Notes: generated from the sequence alone by a model not told the origin. 8,527 nucleotides of DNA from Sphingobacterium sp. UBA1575 (GCA_002322865.1 DCOH01000022.1:1-8527), one strand, 5' to 3'; shown: positions 1-6,404, numbered from the stretch's first letter. Program-made: numbers and translations.

Positions 1-63
1 GAGACTTTTTCAGTGCCCTCCGATATTGTTAAGGCTTTTTTTATGAAGGGAATTCGAGGTTAA
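1..63 (+). CDS. Possible C-terminal tail of a gene entering from the left
   Basis: Frame 1 is open from the left edge for 20 codons (starting Glu-Thr-Phe-Ser-Val-Pro, ending Gly-Ile-Arg-Gly) and stops at TAA 61-63. The residues read like an ordinary protein end and a stem-loop follows at once, but 20 codons can be open by chance. The product cannot be recognised. No start codon for a minus-strand gene lies in this stretch. Confidence 0.3.
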   Translation, partial: ETFSVPSDIVKAFFMKGIRG

Positions 64-67
64 TTAT

Positions 68-90
68 TCAAATGAACAATTGTTCTTTGA
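68..90. repeat. Stem-loop around a perfect 12-base palindrome
   Basis: GAACAATTGTTC at 74-85 is a perfect palindrome. The flanks TCAAA (68-72) and TTTGA (86-90) also pair, leaving T73 as a one-base bulge. It lies 5 bases after the stop of the possible left-edge gene, so it could be its transcript end, although no T run follows. It could equally be an operator. A second small hairpin, GCTTT-AGC-AAAGC, is at 110-122. Confidence 0.35.
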
Positions 91-183
91 ACTGATCGGA
101 ATTTAAACTGCTTTAGCAAAGCTTTCGTAATGGCATATAATAAACCCCAAAAACCCTATTCTTTAATATTATCTATGATTTCC

Positions 184-429
184 TTAATCGATAACCATGA
201 ATTTTGCGATTTCCTCGCGGATATGCACGGGTAGCATCATAAAGATTTCCTTTTTCAGGATAAGATTCTCTTGACGTGAATCAGCTGGATTTTCCTCAAT
301 GCTTACGATTGATTCAAATCCTTCGTTCAACCATCTACCCTCTCCTAATAAATAATCTTTGTATTTAGCATTTAAGGCTTTTAAAGCGCCTAGGATTTCG
401 TTCGAATTTGATGTATAACTATTAACCAT
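184..429 (-). CDS. Small protein of unknown function, paralogue of the product at 608-850
   Basis: This encodes 81 residues that I do not recognise as a named family. It aligns without gaps over about 80 residues with the product of the neighbouring gene, with roughly 29 identical positions counted by eye. Shared blocks are KY.DYL (22-27), GRWL (31-34), GF (37-38), SIVSI (40-44), MLP (65-67) and IRE (70-72). There is no signal peptide, membrane segment or cysteine, so it should be a small cytosolic protein, probably with N- and C-terminal helices around the GRWL-SIVSI core. The frame could open at a TTG at 462, but similarity to the paralogue begins at the ATG at 429, and a promoter-like GAACTTTG lies just upstream of that ATG, so I start there. 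The stop is TAA at 184-186. The gene lies head-to-tail behind its paralogue with 178 bases between them, so it may have its own promoter. Confidence 0.7.
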   Translation of the reverse strand: MVNSYTSNSNEILGALKALNAKYKDYLLGEGRWLNEGFESIVSIEENPADSRQENLILKKEIFMMLPVHIREEIAKFMVID

Positions 430-462
430 ATTATTCTGTTTCACTATTACATTTAACGCCAA

Positions 463-470
463 AGTTCGAT
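463..470 (-). promoter_or_regulatory. Possible -7 element for the small gene starting at 429
   Basis: On the minus strand, GAACTTTG matches the Bacteroidota -7 consensus TAnnTTTG except at its first base. It would give a leader of roughly 25-30 bases before the ATG at 429. I see no clear TTG -33 element at the expected distance, so this is tentative. If right, the TTG at 462 cannot be the translation start. Confidence 0.25.
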
Positions 471-540
471 TATTGTTATAATCAGGATGTTAATTTATTA
501 TTATAGTATTGGTAATTATGGCAAAAAAAGGTTTAAGTTC

Positions 541-565
541 GGTCGGATTGACCAATTCTTTTTTT
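541..565 (+). terminator. Weak hairpin followed by a T run
   Basis: GGTC (541-544) pairs with GACC (550-553) over a 5-base loop, and a run of Ts follows at 559-565 on the plus strand. The stem is only 4 bp and no plus-strand gene precedes it. On the minus strand it lies between the two small paralogues and might weakly attenuate read-through from one to the other. This is little more than a candidate. Confidence 0.2.
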
Positions 566-607
566 ATTATATCAAAAAACTAAGATTATTTATTTCAAAA
601 TCTAAGT

Positions 608-850
608 CTACAAACGAAATAATCGAGATAGGTCTTCTCTTATCATTGCAGGAAGCATATTGAACACTTCCATTTTTACTCGAATGACTTGCTTGCTACC
701 TTGTTTGGGATCTTGGTTTATAGAAACAATGGATTTGAATCCTCCTATGAGCCATCTACCGTCCTTCCGTAAATAATCTTGATATTTTAAATCAAAGCTT
801 TCCAATTCCTCCAGTAGGGAATCGGTTTTATTAGAAAAATGTGTTAACAT
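608..850 (-). CDS. Small protein of unknown function, paralogue of the product at 184-429
   Basis: This encodes 80 residues, the second member of the tandem pair. It carries the same ungapped landmarks: KY.DYL at 22-27, GRWL at 31-34, GF at 37-38, SIVSI at 40-44, MLP at 65-67 and IRE at 70-72. The N-terminal third is rich in Leu, Glu and Ser and probably helical. The C terminus (IREDLSRLFRL) is a likely amphipathic helix. There is no export signal and no cysteine. As in its sister, the frame extends upstream to a TTG (874), but the conserved part begins at the ATG at 850, which I take as the start. The stop is TAG at 608-610. It is transcribed divergently from the hydrolase gene at 1068. About 36% identity between the sisters points to an old duplication, not a recent one. 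The function is unknown. Confidence 0.7.
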   Translation of the reverse strand: MLTHFSNKTDSLLEELESFDLKYQDYLRKDGRWLIGGFKSIVSINQDPKQGSKQVIRVKMEVFNMLPAMIREDLSRLFRL

Positions 851-961
851 ATTGGTTTCTAGTGAATAAAACAATACAATTATACAATAATATTAGCTCA
901 GAAAATCCTTCCACTTATTAATATTTATTTCTTCACATTAGGTAAAGGATTTCTTAATATA

Positions 962-993
962 TTGTTATAAAAAATAGAAAAAGGTTAAGTTTA
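962..993 (+). promoter_or_regulatory. Candidate Bacteroidota-type promoter for the hydrolase gene
   Basis: TTG at 962-964 and TAAGTTTA at 986-993 are separated by 21 bases. This fits the Bacteroidota TTG / TAnnTTTG pattern with one mismatch (final A instead of G). Transcription would begin near position 1000 and leave a leader of about 68 bases before the ATG at 1068. In such AT-rich DNA a chance match is quite possible. Confidence 0.35.
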
Positions 994-1067
994 TCGCTCA
1001 AAAACTACATTTTCTGTATTCCTTACAATCAAATGATAAAGAATCTTTTAACTTGCGCCTCGCATTT

Positions 1068-2183
1068 ATGAAAAGAGTAATTAAAAGAATCATGTATATC
1101 CTTTTGGCCATCATCTTAATCATCGTCATTGCTGTCTTTCTGTTAGGCAGATCGGCGCCAATCGGAACCTTAGCTACAGGCGAGCGCTTGGAGAAAATGT
1201 CCTCGAACCCTACTTTTAAAAATGGGGTATATGAAAACCTGGAAGTAACGCCAGCTATAAAGGAAGGTGTTTCTTCTTTCGAAATGTTGCGCTCCTTTTT
1301 CTTTGGCAAGGACAAAAGAAACGTACCTAGTACGCCTTTGCCCTCCATCAAAACGGATTTGAAGAATTTGGATATCAACGAAAACCTATTGGTTTGGTTT
1401 GGGCATTCCTCCTATTTATTACAATTGGATGGAAAAAGGATCTTGGTGGATCCGGTATTCAGTAAATATGCCTCTCCTGTTCCCTTTGGGATCAAGGCAT
1501 TTCCGATGACCTATAATTATACGGCTGCTGATATGCCCGATATCGATATATTGGTTATCACCCATGACCATTTTGACCACTTGGATTATTCCACTTTTGA
1601 GGAGATCAAGGGCAGAACCAAAGAGATTGTCACGAGTATTGGTGTGGGCGCTCATTTTGAAAAATGGGGCTATCCCTCGGATAAAATCCATGAGCTGTAT
1701 TGGGGTGAAAGTTTCCAAGTAGACTCCCTAACATTTACGGCAGCTCCTGCCAGGCATTTTGCTGGCCGTTGGTTCAAGCGAAACACCAGCCTTTGGTCGG
1801 CCTTTGTTCTGCAAAGTCCATCTTACAAATTATTATTGGGTGGAGATAGTGGATATGGAAAGCATTTCAAAACCATTGGTGAGGAGCATGGTCCTTTTGA
1901 TCTGGTGCTTCTGGAGAATGGACAGTACAATGAATATTGGAAATACATCCATATGATGCCGGAGGAGGTGATTCAAGCAGCGGAAGATCTTCGGGCAAAA
2001 GATTTGATTCCAGTACATTCTGGGAAATTCCCATTAGCAAACCATGCCTGGGATGAACCGTTGATCAGGGTTACGAATGAAGCTAAACGAAAAAATAGAC
2101 CGATATGGACGCCACAGATTGGGCAGGTGGTTTATCTAGGTCAAGCGAACCAGTTTTCGGAATGGTGGAAAAATATTGATTAA
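1068..2183 (+). CDS. Membrane-anchored metallo-beta-lactamase-fold hydrolase, NAPE-PLD/UlaG type
   Basis: A 371-residue metal-dependent hydrolase. A basic N terminus (KRVIKR) leads into one hydrophobic segment at about residues 9-27, which looks like an uncleaved anchor with the catalytic domain outside the cytoplasm. The MBL core shows GHSS with H113, the HxHxDH motif H166-D167-H168-F169-D170-H171, the PARHF histidine H230, the GGDSG aspartate D260, and H317 in PVHSGKF. Together these supply a dinuclear, usually zinc, site. The FGHSS, PARHFAGR and PVHSGKFPLANHAWDEP stretches are typical of the branch with NAPE-hydrolysing phospholipase D and UlaG-like enzymes, so a phosphodiester or lipid-related substrate is possible, but the true substrate is unknown. 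I see no cysteine, so no disulfide is needed outside the cytoplasm. The frame reaches back to a TTG at 1053, but the ATG at 1068 gives a cleaner anchor. The gene appears monocistronic, with hairpins following its stop. Confidence 0.9.
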   Translation: MKRVIKRIMYILLAIILIIVIAVFLLGRSAPIGTLATGERLEKMSSNPTFKNGVYENLEVTPAIKEGVSSFEMLRSFFFGKDKRNVPSTPLPSIKTDLKNLDINENLLVWFGHSSYLLQLDGKRILVDPVFSKYASPVPFGIKAFPMTYNYTAADMPDIDILVITHDHFDHLDYSTFEEIKGRTKEIVTSIGVGAHFEKWGYPSDKIHELYWGESFQVDSLTFTAAPARHFAGRWFKRNTSLWSAFVLQSPSYKLLLGGDSGYGKHFKTIGEEHGPFDLVLLENGQYNEYWKYIHMMPEEVIQAAEDLRAKDLIPVHSGKFPLANHAWDEPLIRVTNEAKRKNRPIWTPQIGQVVYLGQANQFSEWWKNID

Positions 2184-2188
2184 AAATG

Positions 2189-2220
2189 TAAGGCTTTTAT
2201 AAAAGTCTTAAGCGATTTTT
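2189..2220 (+). terminator. First hairpin after the hydrolase gene
   Basis: A near-perfect 22-base dyad at 2189-2210 is centred on the palindrome CTTTTATAAAAG (2194-2205), with a single G-T wobble in the arms. It starts 6 bases after the stop and is followed by ATTTTT at 2215-2220. The stem is A/T-rich and so only moderately stable, which may be why a second, stronger hairpin follows. Confidence 0.45.
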
Positions 2221-2235
2221 AAAGTACAATTAAAC

Positions 2236-2268
2236 AAAGGGGGATGAAAAAATCATCCCCCTTTCTTT
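2236..2268. terminator. Strong bidirectional terminator between convergent genes
   Basis: The arm AAAGGGGGATGA (2236-2247) pairs perfectly with TCATCCCCCTTT (2253-2264) over an AAAAA loop. Because the outermost pairs are A-T, T-rich DNA follows the GC core on either strand, so it can end both the hydrolase transcript and the convergent lipoprotein transcript. The lipoprotein stop codon (2267-2269) lies directly beside it. Confidence 0.85.
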
Positions 2269-2734
2269 ATTTTATCTTTTTGATAAGCATTCCATGGTCA
2301 AAACGAAGATTGTTTTTATCGACAAACTTCATTTTACCATCTTTATCAACAATTTCTCCAAAACCTTCTATCAAACCTTCCGGCACAATACCCAATACTG
2401 TTTCCCGTGTAGATTCCATACCTTCAGACATGAATCGGTATTCACCCACGATTAGGGAGTCCTGGAGAACACCTTTGAATGTTCCTACATTCTTATCCTT
2501 TTCAAAGAAAGAATACATAAGATTACCAACAAGGGAATCCCTTTCTACGCTTAGTGATAAACGGATGGTATCTCTATTTTCTTTGTATTCATAGTTACCT
2601 TCCAAGTCTGCAAGATGATGTTCTTGATTTTGAGAAGTCTGAACTGACTCCTGATTTTGATTTGAATTGGAATTACACGCACTCAAACCAGCTATTGTCA
2701 ATGCTATAGCCAAAGCATTGCTCATTCTTTTCAT
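2267..2734 (-). CDS. Small lipoprotein of unknown function
   Basis: This encodes 155 residues beginning with a lipoprotein signal peptide: a short basic start, a hydrophobic stretch, and the lipobox Leu-Ser-Ala-Cys with C20 as the lipidated residue and the only cysteine. Residues 21-38 form a flexible Asn/Gln/Ser linker. The rest, about 43-155, alternates hydrophobic and polar residues with repeated Gly turns (GNYEY, GTFKGVLQDSLIVGEY, EGLIEGFGEI), suggesting a small beta-sheet or barrel like many short Bacteroidota lipoproteins. I recognise no catalytic motif. No acidic cluster directly follows the cysteine, so a surface-export signal is not evident and attachment on the periplasmic side is the simpler guess. 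The start is ATG 2732-2734; a second Met at residue 4 would shorten the n-region but keep the signal. It is transcribed divergently from the M3 peptidase across 119 bases. Confidence 0.8.
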   Translation of the reverse strand: MKRMSNALAIALTIAGLSACNSNSNQNQESVQTSQNQEHHLADLEGNYEYKENRDTIRLSLSVERDSLVGNLMYSFFEKDKNVGTFKGVLQDSLIVGEYRFMSEGMESTRETVLGIVPEGLIEGFGEIVDKDGKMKFVDKNNLRFDHGMLIKKIK

Positions 2735-2853
2735 TTTCTTGTGTTTCCTTCTAAATAAATAAACCTTTTCGGCTTCGTAATGTTTTGGTAAAATCTATAA
2801 ACTTGTATATTATGGGTTAAATTTAGGATAATTTTTGTTGTAACTTTACTTTT

Positions 2854-4881
2854 ATGAATATTTTAAATCAATCTTTTAATACTCCCCACGATACCGCTCC
2901 TTTTTCAAAAATCAATATAACGGATTACGTTCCTGCTTTTGATGCAGCGATAGCAGAAACCCGTCAGGAAATTGATGCTATTGTGCAATCGAAGGAAGAG
3001 CCAAGCTTTGAGAACACAGTAGCTGCGCTTTCTTTTTCTGGTATGCAATTGGATCGGATCTCCAATATATTCTTCAATCTACATTCAGCAGAAACCAACG
3101 ATGAGTTGGACAAGATTGCCAATGAAGTGGCACCCAAATTGGCAGAACTCGGAAATGACATTACGCTAAACTTTGGATTATTCGAAAAGATTAAAAAGGT
3201 CTTTGATCAAATGGATTCATTGGACCTAACGGAAGAACAAAAAACTTTACTGACTAAAAATTACAAGGATTTTGTCCGAAATGGGGCATTATTACCAGAT
3301 GATAAAAAACAGACTTTAAGAGATATTGATTCAGAATTATCTGTGCTCAAATTAAAGTTCGGTGAACATGTGCTGGCGGATAACAATGCGTTTCAGATGT
3401 TAATCACCAACCCGGATGAACTGGAAGGTTTGCCTGAAGGAACCATAGAAGCTGCCAAAGAAATGGCAACAGAAGCTGGACTAGAAGGCTGGCTGTTCAC
3501 GTTAGATTATCCGAGCTATATCCCTTTTGTAACTTATGCAAAAAACAGGGAGCGTAGGAAGGAAATTACGTTGGCAGCAGGTAAAAAGGCTTACCAGCCG
3601 AATGAAAACAATAATGAGGAGATTGTCCTAAAAATTGTCAATCTACGGCATAAAAGAGCCCAATTATTGGGTTATCCATCGCATGCACACTTTGTATTAG
3701 AAGAACGAATGGGTCAGGATCCAGTACAGGTCACTAAATTTTTGAATGATCTTTTAGCAAAGGGTAAACCCGCTGCTGAAAAAGAATTTAAGGAATTGAG
3801 TGAATTTGCCAAAGCGTTGGATGGTCTTGAAAACCTGGAAAAATGGGATGGCAGTTATTATACCGAAAAATTAAAACAGCAACGTTTTAATCTGGACGAT
3901 GAGAAGTTGAAACCCTATTTTCAATTGGAGAAGGTATTGGCTGGTGCCTTTGAGATTGCGCATCGCCTATATGGATTGAATTTTAACGAGGTCCATAACA
4001 TCGATAAATATCATCCAGATGTGCAAACCTTTGAAGTGACGGATGATGCAGGGGAATTGGTTGCTATTTTCTATGCCGATTTTTTCCCAAGGAAAGGAAA
4101 GCGGAATGGCGCTTGGATGACATCCTTTAAATCCCAATACCAAAAAGATGGAAAGGAAGAGCGTCCGCATGTATCGATCGTTTGTAATTTTACGAAGCCT
4201 ACAGCTAGTAAACCATCCTTATTGACCTTTAATGAGGTATTGACTTTATTCCACGAGTTTGGTCATGCCCTGCATGGGATGTTGGCCAATACGGTCTATC
4301 CTACCCTATCTGGCACTTCCGTATTTTGGGACTTTGTGGAACTTCCAAGCCAGATCATGGAGAACTGGTGTTATGAAGAAGAAGCCTTGAAACTGTTTGC
4401 AAAGCATTCTGAAACTGGGGAAACCATTCCAATGGAATATGTGGAGAAGATCAAGGAAAGTGCAGCTTTTATGGAAGGAATGGCTACGGTGCGTCAGATC
4501 AGTTTTGGTCTGTTGGATATGGGCTGGCATGGACAGGATCCATCCGCAATTCAGGATATTAAGGCTTTTGAGGTCGAAAAATTCGCCTCAACAGCGCTTT
4601 ATCCCGATGTTCAGGATAATGCGATGAGCCCATCTTTCTCGCATATTTTCAATGGAGGGTATTCTTCTGGATATTACAGTTATAAATGGGCGGAGGTATT
4701 GGATGCGGATGCTTTTGATTATTTCAAGCAAAAAGGGATTTTCAATAAGGAAGTGGCGGATAAGTTCAAGGAAAATATCTTGAGTAAAGGTGGAACAGCT
4801 CATCCGATGAAATTGTACAAGCAGTTTAGGGGACAAGAGCCATCGGTTGATGCTTTATTGAAACGTGCAGGATTGATTTAA
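2854..4881 (+). CDS. dcp: M3 family zinc oligopeptidase, peptidyl-dipeptidase Dcp type
   Basis: A 675-residue thermolysin-fold peptidase of family M3, about the length of E. coli Dcp. The zinc site is HEFGH (H467, E468, H471) plus E496 in FVELPSQIMENW. The 25-residue gap from the second His to this Glu equals that in Dcp. Further M3 landmarks are F-SHIF with H597, the GGYSSGYYSY tyrosines Y603, Y607 and Y608, WAEVLDADAF, and FRGQEP at 658-663. The helical N-terminal half forms the cap that limits substrates to short peptides. There is no signal peptide, so it should act in the cytoplasm, where it would process short peptides released by proteases such as Lon. The SGTSVFWDFVELPSQ segment resembles Dcp more than oligopeptidase A, though the exact specificity (dipeptide removal from the C terminus or internal cleavage) cannot be settled here. 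The HMA-AraC gene begins at the base after its stop. Confidence 0.92.
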   Translation: MNILNQSFNTPHDTAPFSKINITDYVPAFDAAIAETRQEIDAIVQSKEEPSFENTVAALSFSGMQLDRISNIFFNLHSAETNDELDKIANEVAPKLAELGNDITLNFGLFEKIKKVFDQMDSLDLTEEQKTLLTKNYKDFVRNGALLPDDKKQTLRDIDSELSVLKLKFGEHVLADNNAFQMLITNPDELEGLPEGTIEAAKEMATEAGLEGWLFTLDYPSYIPFVTYAKNRERRKEITLAAGKKAYQPNENNNEEIVLKIVNLRHKRAQLLGYPSHAHFVLEERMGQDPVQVTKFLNDLLAKGKPAAEKEFKELSEFAKALDGLENLEKWDGSYYTEKLKQQRFNLDDEKLKPYFQLEKVLAGAFEIAHRLYGLNFNEVHNIDKYHPDVQTFEVTDDAGELVAIFYADFFPRKGKRNGAWMTSFKSQYQKDGKEERPHVSIVCNFTKPTASKPSLLTFNEVLTLFHEFGHALHGMLANTVYPTLSGTSVFWDFVELPSQIMENWCYEEEALKLFAKHSETGETIPMEYVEKIKESAAFMEGMATVRQISFGLLDMGWHGQDPSAIQDIKAFEVEKFASTALYPDVQDNAMSPSFSHIFNGGYSSGYYSYKWAEVLDADAFDYFKQKGIFNKEVADKFKENILSKGGTAHPMKLYKQFRGQEPSVDALLKRAGLI

Positions 4882-5415
4882 ATGAAAGATATGCAATTGG
4901 CTATTAAAAATATGGTTTGTCCACGCTGTGTAATGGCAGTTGAACAGATCTTAAACAATTTGAACATCCCTTTCCAGGATGTAAAGATAGGATTGGTCAA
5001 TCTGCAAAGGGAGTTGAGTGATAAGGAAACTGATCAATTGGATACTGCATTAGGTGCTATTGGGTTTGAGGTGCTGCAAGATCGTAAAGAACGTTTGTTG
5101 GAGGAGATTAAAATTGCTCTGCAGGAGTTTTTGGGAAAATCAGAAGACCAACACCTTAAAACTTCCGTTTTTTTAACTGATCGGTTTAATTTGGAATACA
5201 CCTATATCAGCAGCCTTTTTTCAGAATTGGCTGGCGAAAGTATAGAAAAATATCTAATTAAGTTGAAGATCGAAAAGGTAAAAGAATTCCTTCAATATGA
5301 TATGTCTTTAGCGGAAATTGCTGCAAAACTGAACTATAGCAGTGTGGCGCATTTAAGCAGTCAATTTAAAAAAGTGACTGGGATGACCCCATCGGAGTAT
5401 AAAAAAGCAGTATAA
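4882..5415 (+). CDS. HMA-like domain fused to an AraC-family DNA-binding domain
   Basis: A 177-residue transcription factor with an unusual short layout. Residues about 5-66 resemble a heavy-metal-associated ferredoxin-like fold, with MVCPRC (M11, C13, C16) matching the MxCxxC metal or thiol motif and a following helix AVEQIL. Residues about 70-95 are a helical linker. Residues about 95-177 form the two-helix-turn-helix AraC domain; its second HTH and signature run from LAEIAAKLNYSS through FKKVTGMTPSEY (about 143-173). There is no sugar-binding AraC sensor domain, so the CxxC domain is the obvious candidate input, binding a soft metal such as copper or reacting with an oxidant; this is inferred. 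The ATG follows the peptidase TAA with no gap, which implies one transcript and coupled translation. Proteins of this layout recur in Sphingobacteriaceae as far as I know, but their ligand and targets are not known to me. Confidence 0.88.
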   Translation: MKDMQLAIKNMVCPRCVMAVEQILNNLNIPFQDVKIGLVNLQRELSDKETDQLDTALGAIGFEVLQDRKERLLEEIKIALQEFLGKSEDQHLKTSVFLTDRFNLEYTYISSLFSELAGESIEKYLIKLKIEKVKEFLQYDMSLAEIAAKLNYSSVAHLSSQFKKVTGMTPSEYKKAV

Positions 5416-5439
5416 TATGGCTTCCCTAATTGGGCCATA
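5416..5439 (+). repeat. Small hairpin directly after the regulator stop codon
   Basis: TATGG (5416-5420) pairs with CCATA (5435-5439), and CCC (5424-5426) can pair with GGG (5432-5434) after a small bulge. It begins at the first base after TAA and has no T run, so it is more likely an mRNA 3' end structure than a terminator on its own. The larger hairpin is just downstream. Confidence 0.35.
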
Positions 5440-5446
5440 AATAATA

Positions 5447-5498
5447 AAGTCGAACAAACTGTCCTCATGGAGATGCAGATTGTTCGACTTCGCTTTTT
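5447..5498. terminator. Long hairpin terminator between convergent genes
   Basis: AAGTCGAACAA (5447-5457) pairs perfectly with TTGTTCGACTT (5480-5490). Inside, CTG (5459-5461) pairs with CAG (5476-5478) and TCC (5462-5464) with GGA (5469-5471), so the 22-base interior is also structured. On the plus strand CGCTTTTT follows; on the minus strand the outer arm runs into TTTATTATTT. It can therefore end both the peptidase-regulator transcript and the TPR transcript. The long ordered interior is atypical for a plain terminator. Confidence 0.7.
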
Positions 5499-5510
5499 AA
5501 GAAAAATAAC

Positions 5511-6152
5511 CTATTTCAGGTTATCTCTATAAACTGTTGCTTTTTTAACTTCCGTTTGGATATCCTTACGAGAAGCATCTAAGCTCAATACTTTTTGATA
5601 ATCAGCGATAGCTGCATTGTAAGCATCAGTAGCTGTTTTCTTGTTGTAATTAGCAGTTCCTGCAGTACCTGTCAATACCCCTAAATCACGGTTTGCAATC
5701 GCTCTATTCTGGTACAGGTTTTTCTCACTTGGTTTCAATGCAATCGCTTTTGAATAATCTGAAACTGCAGATTTCAATAATGCTTCACGATCTGCTGCAG
5801 ATACTTTCGCTTCACGATTTACCGCTAAGTTATTATTAGCTTTTGCTCTGTAATAATAAGCGGATGAATGTTTTGCATCCAAAGCAATCGCTTTAGAAAA
5901 GTTCGTGTTGGCTTTCTTATAATCACCCAATTGGTAATACGAAAGACCTAACAAATGAAAAACATTTGCATCATCTGCTGACGTAGTTGTTGCTTTCTCA
6001 AAATGCGTCACAGCAGATTTGAAATCATTTGCATTGATTGCTTTCTCTCCTGCAGCCACATTCGCATCTGTATGTTTCTGTGTTTGTGCCTGAGCACCCA
6101 TAGTTGCTAAAGCAATCGCAACAGCAGCCAATCCTAATCTCATCGTTTTCAT
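5511..6152 (-). CDS. Exported TPR-repeat protein
   Basis: From the ATG at 6152 this encodes 213 residues. Residues 1-22 form a Sec signal peptide with a Lys/Arg start, an Ala-rich core and a cut after AQA (20-22), giving a mature protein starting at Q23. Four tetratricopeptide repeats follow, at about 30-61, 62-95, 96-143 and 144-195. Each ends in the pattern hydrophobic-x-x-aromatic-x-K-A/V-x-x-L-(D/K). Repeats 3 and 4 each contain an insertion of roughly 14-18 residues between helices A and B. TPRs are protein-binding scaffolds; the partner here is unknown, and the likely location is the periplasm. The frame extends to an ATG at 6179 and a TTG at 6185; an ATG at 6143 is also possible. I chose 6152 because it gives a compact signal peptide, but 6179 would also work. 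The gene converges on the regulator and diverges from lon. Confidence 0.85.
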   Translation of the reverse strand: MKTMRLGLAAVAIALATMGAQAQTQKHTDANVAAGEKAINANDFKSAVTHFEKATTTSADDANVFHLLGLSYYQLGDYKKANTNFSKAIALDAKHSSAYYYRAKANNNLAVNREAKVSAADREALLKSAVSDYSKAIALKPSEKNLYQNRAIANRDLGVLTGTAGTANYNKKTATDAYNAAIADYQKVLSLDASRKDIQTEVKKATVYRDNLK

Positions 6153-6404
6153 CTTTGTATTAATAAATCTTAAATTCATGTCCAATTATATAAATGTTTC
6201 CAATTAATTTCTATTCTCCCGTTATAGAGTAAAAATCTGTTAAATAGTTTAAGTAGTCAATCAATAATTATAAACATTTCCACATTTCGTCCTGCTTATC
6301 CTAAAAACTGGAATTAATCCAGCAAATGACAAAAAAAGAAGCCTAAACTGACGTTTTAACAGCAATACCCTTTTATAAGCATAAATAGTACCAAAATAAA
6401 ACCT

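Noticed and set aside
427..462. TTG codons as upstream starts for the two small genes (462 and 874) and for the hydrolase (1053)
   Set aside because: Similarity between the small paralogues starts at their ATGs, and the hydrolase anchor is complete from its ATG; the extra 5-11 residues add nothing recognisable.
998..1378. A 126-codon minus-strand open frame
   Set aside because: It lies opposite the start of the hydrolase gene, has a low-complexity Lys/Ile-rich translation with no domain logic, and the plus-strand gene has clear MBL motifs.
1419..2018. Further open frames on both strands inside the hydrolase gene
   Set aside because: All overlap the well-supported coding frame and their translations show no recognisable motif.
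2244..2594. A 116-codon plus-strand open frame opposite the lipoprotein gene
   Set aside because: It begins inside the terminator hairpin, and the minus strand carries a textbook lipobox signal peptide with a sensible start.
2841..2848. TAACTTTA as the -7 element of the peptidase promoter
   Set aside because: It ends only 5 bases before the ATG, which would demand leaderless translation, and no TTG lies at a proper distance. The promoter in 2735-2853 remains unresolved; TTG 2803-2805 with AATTTTTG 2830-2837 is an equally weak alternative.
2964..4836. Several 65-82-codon frames within the M3 peptidase gene
   Set aside because: They are antisense or shifted readings of a gene with a complete HExxH...E active site.
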